Assembly (NCBI GenBank): GCA_964501655.1
Contig: CAZCTN010000026.1
Span: 1 to 47,887 of the forward strand
Reading direction: 5' to 3'
DNA: 47,887 nucleotides
Origin: JAAYJK01 sp964501655
GTDB lineage: Bacteria > Bacillota > Syntrophomonadia > Syntrophomonadales > Syntrophomonadaceae
The notes below the pieces were generated by a model. It was not told where the DNA came from, made no database searches, and worked only from the letters and a program-made list of their open reading frames with translations. Below are positions 43,124 through 47,887 of the stretch, in pieces. Within the stretch, counting starts at the first letter, position 1. Each line of letters begins with the position of its first letter. A program made the position numbers and the translations under genes.

Positions 43124-46100
43124 ATGTTATTTAAGCAGAGTTCATTGATTAAGAAATCTTCTTGGATGGTATTATTGATAATGATAATGGCTTTATTCAG
43201 TCCATTATCGGTATTGGCCCAGAACGAAGAAATAACTTCTCCAGCCGTTGGTGTTCTGGTAGTGGCCCATGGATCATCAGATGATAGTTGGAACCAGCCG
43301 GTGCGGGATGCGATAGATGATGTTGATATCCCATATCCAGTGGAGCTGGGTTTCCTGGAATCGGTGCCTGGGGAAGATATTCCGGCGGCAGTTGCGAGTC
43401 TGGAGGATCAGGGTGTAGAACACATTATTGCCGTCCCGATTTTTGTTGCCTCTGCCTCCGGTCATATCGAGGAAATTAAGTATATGCTGGGAATAGACAA
43501 TTCCATAAGCCAGGAAGAAGCAGACGAAGAAGGCCTGGAAGTAGTGGATTTTAACGGTGAAATTGAAATGACTGGTGCTCTGGATGATCATCTATTAGTG
43601 GCAGAAATCCTTAATGACCGTATTGCAACGGTCAGCCAGCAGGCAGATCAGGAAATTGTGGTGCTGGCTGCCCATGGTACTTCCGCAGCGTCAGATCTGG
43701 CCGTTTGGGAAAGAAATTTAGACTCCTTGGGGGAACAACTGCAAGAGCTTAATGGCTTTTTGGATGTGGTGTATGGTTTTGCGGCGGTAGGAACGCCAAA
43801 ACTTCGGAATGTGGTGGAAGAGCAGCAAGCTGCTCATCCAGAGTCTGCAATTATCGTGATGCCGGTGATGTTATCGGAAGGCACCTTTACCAGCACCAAG
43901 ATTCCCAGTGTTTTAGAGGGCTTGACTTACATATATCCTGCAGAGGGACAGCGTTCTTTGCTGCCCCATGATAACATTGCTCATTTGATTGCTGCCCGGG
44001 TTAATGATGCTGTATTGGGACCGCTGCAAGTGTTGGAGAACGGTGACCTGAAATCCATATACTACTCCGACGTAGCGGTGGAAGAGGGCGGAAAAATCTG
44101 TGTTTGCGGATCATTTGCCTTCCGAGCTATGAAAACCGCCATATCAACCCTTTGGCCGGGTCAGGCACCGGATCAGGAAGATATTTTGGCGGAAGGTCCC
44201 TATTCCGACGGTATAGAACATGCGCTGCAAACCATTGCCGGTCAGGGCCGCTACAGCCTGGAACAGCGGGAACAAACTCCGGACTTTTATGATTTTCGGG
44301 TTACCAATACAGAAAGGGGAGAAACGGTTAAGCTGACTGTCAATAGAGATGTATATCCGGAAAACTTCTTTGAATTAAAAGCTAAAGTCAAAGCCGGAAC
44401 TGCTAACGCAGAAGAAAGAAAAAGTTTTCAATCCAAACGGGCCGTACTGGTGGAAAAAGTACGCTGGAATAGCGATGCCAGTTTGTTCTCTTTAGAAATA
44501 GTGGAAGGCAACGAGGAATCTCCAGCTATTGGAATTTTGGTAGTGGCCCATGGATCATCAGATGATAGTTGGAACCAGCCGGTGCGGGATGCGATAGATG
44601 ATGTTGATATCCCATATCCAGTGGAGCTGGGTTTCCTGGAATCGGTGCCTGGGGAAGATATTCCGGCGGCAGTTGCGAGTCTGGAGGATCAGGGTGTAGA
44701 ACACATTATTGCCGTCCCGATTTTTGTTGCCTCTGCCTCCGGTCATATCGAGGAAATTAAGTATATGCTGGGAATAGACAATTCCATAAGCCAGGAAGAA
44801 GCAGACGAAGAAGGCCTGGAAGTAGTGGATTTTAACGGTGAAATTGAAATGACTGGTGCTCTGGATGATCATCTATTAGTGGCAGAAATCCTTAATGACC
44901 GTATTGCAACGGTCAGCCAGCAGGCAGATCAGGAAATTGTGGTGCTGGCTGCCCATGGTACTTCCGCAGCGTCAGATCTGGCCGTTTGGGAAAGAAATTT
45001 AGACTCCTTGGGGGAACAACTGCAAGAGCTTAATGGCTTTTTGGATGTGGTGTATGGTTTTGCGGCGGTAGGAACGCCAAAACTTCGGAATGTGGTGGAA
45101 GAGCAGCAAGCTGCTCATCCAGAGTCTGCAATTATCGTGATGCCGGTGATGTTATCGGAAGGCACCTTTACCAGCACCAAGATTCCCAGTGTTTTAGAGG
45201 GCTTGACTTACATATATCCTGCAGAGGGACAGCGTTCTTTGCTGCCCCATGATAACATTGCTCATTTGATTGCTGCCCGGGTTAATGATGCTGTATTGGG
45301 ACCGCTGCAAGTGTTGGAGAACGGTGACCTGAAATCCATATACTACTCCGACGTAGCGGTGGAAGAGGGCGGAAAAATCTGTGTTTGCGGATCATTTGCC
45401 TTCCGAGCTATGAAAACCGCCATATCAACCCTTTGGCCGGGTCAGGCACCGGATCAGGAAGATATTTTGGCGGAAGGTCCCTATTCCGACGGTATAGAAC
45501 ATGCGCTGCAAACCATTGCCGGTCAGGGCCGCTACAGCCTGGAACAGCGGGAACAAACTCCGGACTTTTATGATTTTCGGGTTACCAATACAGAAAGGGG
45601 AGAAACGGTTAAGCTGACTGTCAATAGAGATGTATATCCGGAAAACTTCTTTGAATTAAAAGCTAAAGTCAAAGCCGGAACTGCTAACGCAGAAGAAAGA
45701 AAAAGTTTTCAATCCAAACGGGCCGTACTGGTGGAAAAAGTACGCTGGAATAGCGATGCCAGTTTGTTCTCTTTAGAAATAGTGGAAGGCAATGAGGAAC
45801 CGGGTACCAATGCCGATTTAAGCGGATTAACCATTAGTTCGGGAACTCTGGTGCCTTCCTTTGACCCTGCGGTTTTAGAATACTCCGTTCAGCTAGCCAA
45901 CAGTGTGCGGAGCATTGTCATAACACCGACCGCCAACCATCCAGGATCTTCGATTAAGATTAACGGCAGTGAAACCGACAGTGGCGCCACTTCAAGCCCG
46001 ATTGCTTTGAAGGTGGGAACCAACCGGATTGATATTGTTGTAACCGCCGAGGATACAATTGCTGCCAGGAATTACACCATATCGGTGACACGAAAAGGGA

Positions 46101-46570
46101 GTGCCGGCGACGCTGGGGGATCCTCCACCGTTTCTGCCTCTGATCCCGTTATCGCTGATGTGGAAGTTCCGGCGGCGGTAGCACCAGAAGCTTCAAACCA
46201 ACCGCTGCGGATTGAACTGACTCTTGGAAGCCTGACTGCTTATGTCAACAAGCAGGCCAAGATCATGGACACGGCTCCTTATTTAACTAACAATCGCACT
46301 ATGGTTCCATTGCGCTTTGTCGCTGAAGCTATGGGTGCTGAGGTGAAATGGGATGGAGAAAAACAGATGGTTACTGTGCTCAGGGCGGATAAAGAAATTA
46401 GCCTGGTGATTGGAGAAAGCAAACCAGGATTGGAAACACCGCCGGTAATTGTCAATGGCCGCACCATGGTTCCGGTGCGCTATATTTCTGAAGCATTGGG
46501 AGCTAAGGTTACCTGGCATGCAGAAACCCGAAAGATAGAAATCGAATATATGGAGTCGACAGATGATTAA
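43124..46570 (+). CDS. Exported tandem chelatase (CbiX/CbiK-like) with cadherin-like and CuAO-like domains
   Basis: A 1148-residue exported protein. A signal peptide (ends about SVLAQ, residue 33) is followed by two 427-residue units (39-465 and 466-892). Each has two CbiX-type halves with VVAHGSS and AAHGTS histidine motifs, then an FmdE-like part where the usual HGHxCPG reads KICVCGSFAFRA. A cadherin-like beta-sandwich (about 898-985) and two copper-amine-oxidase N-like motifs (NNRTMVPLRFVAEAMGA, NGRTMVPVRYISEALGA) follow. CbiK/CbiX insert Co2+ or Fe2+ into sirohydrochlorin; periplasmic CbiK is known in Desulfovibrio. Whether this copy is catalytic is unproved. ATG 43124 follows AGGAGG. Confidence 0.85.
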   Translation: MLFKQSSLIKKSSWMVLLIMIMALFSPLSVLAQNEEITSPAVGVLVVAHGSSDDSWNQPVRDAIDDVDIPYPVELGFLESVPGEDIPAAVASLEDQGVEHIIAVPIFVASASGHIEEIKYMLGIDNSISQEEADEEGLEVVDFNGEIEMTGALDDHLLVAEILNDRIATVSQQADQEIVVLAAHGTSAASDLAVWERNLDSLGEQLQELNGFLDVVYGFAAVGTPKLRNVVEEQQAAHPESAIIVMPVMLSEGTFTSTKIPSVLEGLTYIYPAEGQRSLLPHDNIAHLIAARVNDAVLGPLQVLENGDLKSIYYSDVAVEEGGKICVCGSFAFRAMKTAISTLWPGQAPDQEDILAEGPYSDGIEHALQTIAGQGRYSLEQREQTPDFYDFRVTNTERGETVKLTVNRDVYPENFFELKAKVKAGTANAEERKSFQSKRAVLVEKVRWNSDASLFSLEIVEGNEESPAIGILVVAHGSSDDSWNQPVRDAIDDVDIPYPVELGFLESVPGEDIPAAVASLEDQGVEHIIAVPIFVASASGHIEEIKYMLGIDNSISQEEADEEGLEVVDFNGEIEMTGALDDHLLVAEILNDRIATVSQQADQEIVVLAAHGTSAASDLAVWERNLDSLGEQLQELNGFLDVVYGFAAVGTPKLRNVVEEQQAAHPESAIIVMPVMLSEGTFTSTKIPSVLEGLTYIYPAEGQRSLLPHDNIAHLIAARVNDAVLGPLQVLENGDLKSIYYSDVAVEEGGKICVCGSFAFRAMKTAISTLWPGQAPDQEDILAEGPYSDGIEHALQTIAGQGRYSLEQREQTPDFYDFRVTNTERGETVKLTVNRDVYPENFFELKAKVKAGTANAEERKSFQSKRAVLVEKVRWNSDASLFSLEIVEGNEEPGTNADLSGLTISSGTLVPSFDPAVLEYSVQLANSVRSIVITPTANHPGSSIKINGSETDSGATSSPIALKVGTNRIDIVVTAEDTIAARNYTISVTRKGSAGDAGGSSTVSASDPVIADVEVPAAVAPEASNQPLRIELTLGSLTAYVNKQAKIMDTAPYLTNNRTMVPLRFVAEAMGAEVKWDGEKQMVTVLRADKEISLVIGESKPGLETPPVIVNGRTMVPVRYISEALGAKVTWHAETRKIEIEYMESTDD
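43257..44511 (+). repeat. Tandem repeat, copy 1 (1255 bp, shift 1281)
   Basis: No difference was noticed between 43257-44511 and 44538-45792. The offset is 1281 bp, equal to 427 codons. The 19 bp just before (43238-43256 vs 44519-44537) differ at five positions, so the identity has a sharp left edge. Confidence 0.9.
44538..45792 (+). repeat. Tandem repeat, copy 2
   Basis: Second copy of the 1255-bp block, continuing in frame. After 45792 the sequences differ (C/T at 44512/45793), then GAGGAA is shared, then they diverge into the cadherin-like domain. Confidence 0.9.
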
Positions 46571-46665
46571 CAGTGGTTGCCCCCGACTGCCTTTGTTCCG
46601 TCTGTTATTTAGGACTAATAACTGACCGGGGAAAAGGCTCCCCGAGGGTGCCATATTACTGTGAT

Positions 46666-46720
46666 CCAGGACCAGGGAAAATATAGGATGAGTTTTATCC
46701 TGTATTTTCCTCTTGCCTGG
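46666..46720. terminator. Long hairpin after the chelatase gene
   Basis: GGAAAATATAGGAT (46676-46689) pairs with ATCCTGTATTTTCC (46697-46710) with one G-U pair and a 7-base loop; the outer CCAGG (46666-46670) pairs with CCTGG (46716-46720). No T-run follows but the stem is long. It separates the chelatase from the AraC gene. Confidence 0.6.
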
Positions 46721-46818
46721 GACTGAATCATTACAGATCAAAGTTATGCAAATATTATAAATCAACAGAAAGCAAATGAATATATTAGGCGGGAAAATTA
46801 GAAGAGGACGGCAGGTTT

Positions 46819-47844
46819 ATGGACAAATGCATTGAGAACAAGTTCAAAATAAAAAACATCGATGATTATTATCAGCTAATGAAATCGGAAGTGGGATTAT
46901 TTGAGCAAATTGGCTCAAGCAGCTGTTATCATATTCAGCCCAATTACGGAAAGGGATTCGTGGAGAGAATTAATCTTCGTAATGGGGTAGATATAAACAT
47001 TTGTACTATGGAATTGATAAAGGATATGGATTTCGTTTGCCAGATGGAAGAGAGCTGTTTTGAAATATTTTACTGTGCCCAGGGTCAGATTACATATGGT
47101 AATTGCCAAAAAGCAATCGAAAAAACTATTAAAGCCAATGAATGTGACTGCTGGTTGAATGATAGCACCCAGAGCTGGATGAACTATCCGGGCCAACTGC
47201 CCTGGAAGACCATTTCTGTCCACTACCAGGAGCAGTTCATTAATTCATTTCAGGAATTGGGTTCTACTCCAGCTGAGGTGGAAGCGCTGCGCTCTGTTTT
47301 AGGCAGATGCAGCCAGGGCAGTGACTGCTATTGCCCTTCACCGGATATGGAAATGGCTTTTCATCAGATAATTAATTGCTCTCACCAAGGGGTGGCCAGG
47401 TTGTTATATCTGGAAAGCAAAGCGGCAGAGATATTTTCCCTGTTTGTTTGCAATCAATCGATTTTGTCTGAGCAGAAGAACTACAAAATATATTTAAGCC
47501 AGGAAGATCGGACTAAGCTTGACCTGGCTAAGAAAATTATTGTTAATAATATGCAGGAGCCTTTAAGCATTGTTGAACTTGCCAGGGAAATAGAGCTGAA
47601 TACCTATAAATTAAAAGTGGGTTTTAAGGAAATGTGGGGCACCACCATTTTTGGCTACCTGCGGGATATGCGTATGGAAAAAGCCCGCTTTTTGCTGGGC
47701 GGTGCCCGAAAAAGTGTAATAGAGGCTGCCCAGGAAGTAGGATATTCCAATCCCAGCCATTTTACTTCCGCTTTTAGAAAAAAATACGGGATAAATCCGA
47801 ATGAATATGCCAAAGCCAACCGGGGGACGTTCTTGGCCAGATGA
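46819..47844 (+). CDS. AraC-family regulator, PchR-like
   Basis: A 341-residue regulator with an N-terminal ligand-type domain and two C-terminal HTH motifs: ELAREIELNTYKLKVGFKEMWGTTIFGYLRDMRMEKAR and VIEAAQEVGYSNPSHFTSAFRKKYGINPNEY. The pattern TTIFGYLRDMRMEKA is the PchR/siderophore-type AraC signature, usually controlled by Fur and responding to iron chelates. ATG 46819 has AGAGGACGG upstream. Downstream only 43 bp of window remain. Likely controls the chelatase region or iron uptake genes outside the window. Confidence 0.83.
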   Translation: MDKCIENKFKIKNIDDYYQLMKSEVGLFEQIGSSSCYHIQPNYGKGFVERINLRNGVDINICTMELIKDMDFVCQMEESCFEIFYCAQGQITYGNCQKAIEKTIKANECDCWLNDSTQSWMNYPGQLPWKTISVHYQEQFINSFQELGSTPAEVEALRSVLGRCSQGSDCYCPSPDMEMAFHQIINCSHQGVARLLYLESKAAEIFSLFVCNQSILSEQKNYKIYLSQEDRTKLDLAKKIIVNNMQEPLSIVELAREIELNTYKLKVGFKEMWGTTIFGYLRDMRMEKARFLLGGARKSVIEAAQEVGYSNPSHFTSAFRKKYGINPNEYAKANRGTFLAR

Positions 47845-47887
47845 GACACCAGGGCTTGGAAGCAATATCTACACCTAGTTTTGTTAA

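Overview
The window looks like a chromosomal segment of an anaerobic, endospore-forming Bacillota, probably a Clostridia member near Syntrophomonadaceae. This rests on the gene order infB-rbfA-nrnA-truB-ribF-rpsO-pnp-ylxY-dac-mlpA-dut-ymxH, strong AGGAGG-type ribosome binding sites with many GTG/TTG starts, an alpha/beta-type small acid-soluble spore protein, and anaerobe-typical families (radical SAM, DUF2284, VTC/DUF4956). The lineage is inferred from gene content and order; no phylogeny was computed.

Region 1 (1-12.4 kb) is a housekeeping block on the + strand: the 3' part of infB with ten in-frame 27-bp repeats, rbfA, nrnA, truB, ribF, rpsO with a structured leader, pnp (which appears to start at ATA), then a ylxY-type deacetylase, a D,D-carboxypeptidase, an M16 peptidase, dut and a PRC-barrel protein. 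Region 2 (12.4-27.1 kb) is mixed: an unknown 113-aa protein, a candidate structured RNA, a small HTH protein, guaB, an MgtC-like protein, a palindromic REP/MITE-like element, a spore-protein gene on the minus strand, a radical SAM protein, DUF47, a class A PBP, an MBL-fold enzyme, a Lon-like protease with a lipoprotein, a Cache chemoreceptor, a YkgJ-like protein, a zinc-ribbon protein and an alpha/beta hydrolase. At 27.1-27.4 kb lies what looks like a frameshifted gene remnant, followed by a small barrel-like protein and a DUF2284 protein.

Region 3 (29.5-40.9 kb) is the most interesting metabolic cluster. manC, a phosphomannomutase/phosphoglucomutase and a GT4 glycosyltransferase run on the + strand. 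They converge on a minus-strand set: a ~1200-residue fusion of an N-terminal GT-A glycosyltransferase, a long unassigned middle and a C-terminal GH130 mannoside-phosphorylase domain, then DUF4956 and a VTC polyphosphate polymerase. A two-component system is divergent from VTC. Together these suggest a mannose-1-phosphate-centred synthesis and phosphorolysis system next to polyphosphate metabolism. A 100-N gap between the convergent genes is flanked by identical 55-bp sequence inside a terminator palindrome, so it is probably an assembly artefact.

Region 4 (41-47.9 kb) looks like a metal/tetrapyrrole island. It has a near-consensus Fur box beside a TTGACA promoter, a 27-residue membrane peptide too short for ordinary ORF calling, a DUF2325 coiled-coil protein, two small unknown proteins, a giant exported protein with two almost identical chelatase (CbiX/CbiK-like) units plus cadherin-like and copper-amine-oxidase-like domains, and a PchR-like AraC regulator. 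The two chelatase units share 1255 bp with no difference noticed by eye, although the 19 bp at their left edge differ at five positions, which points to gene conversion or recent homogenisation.
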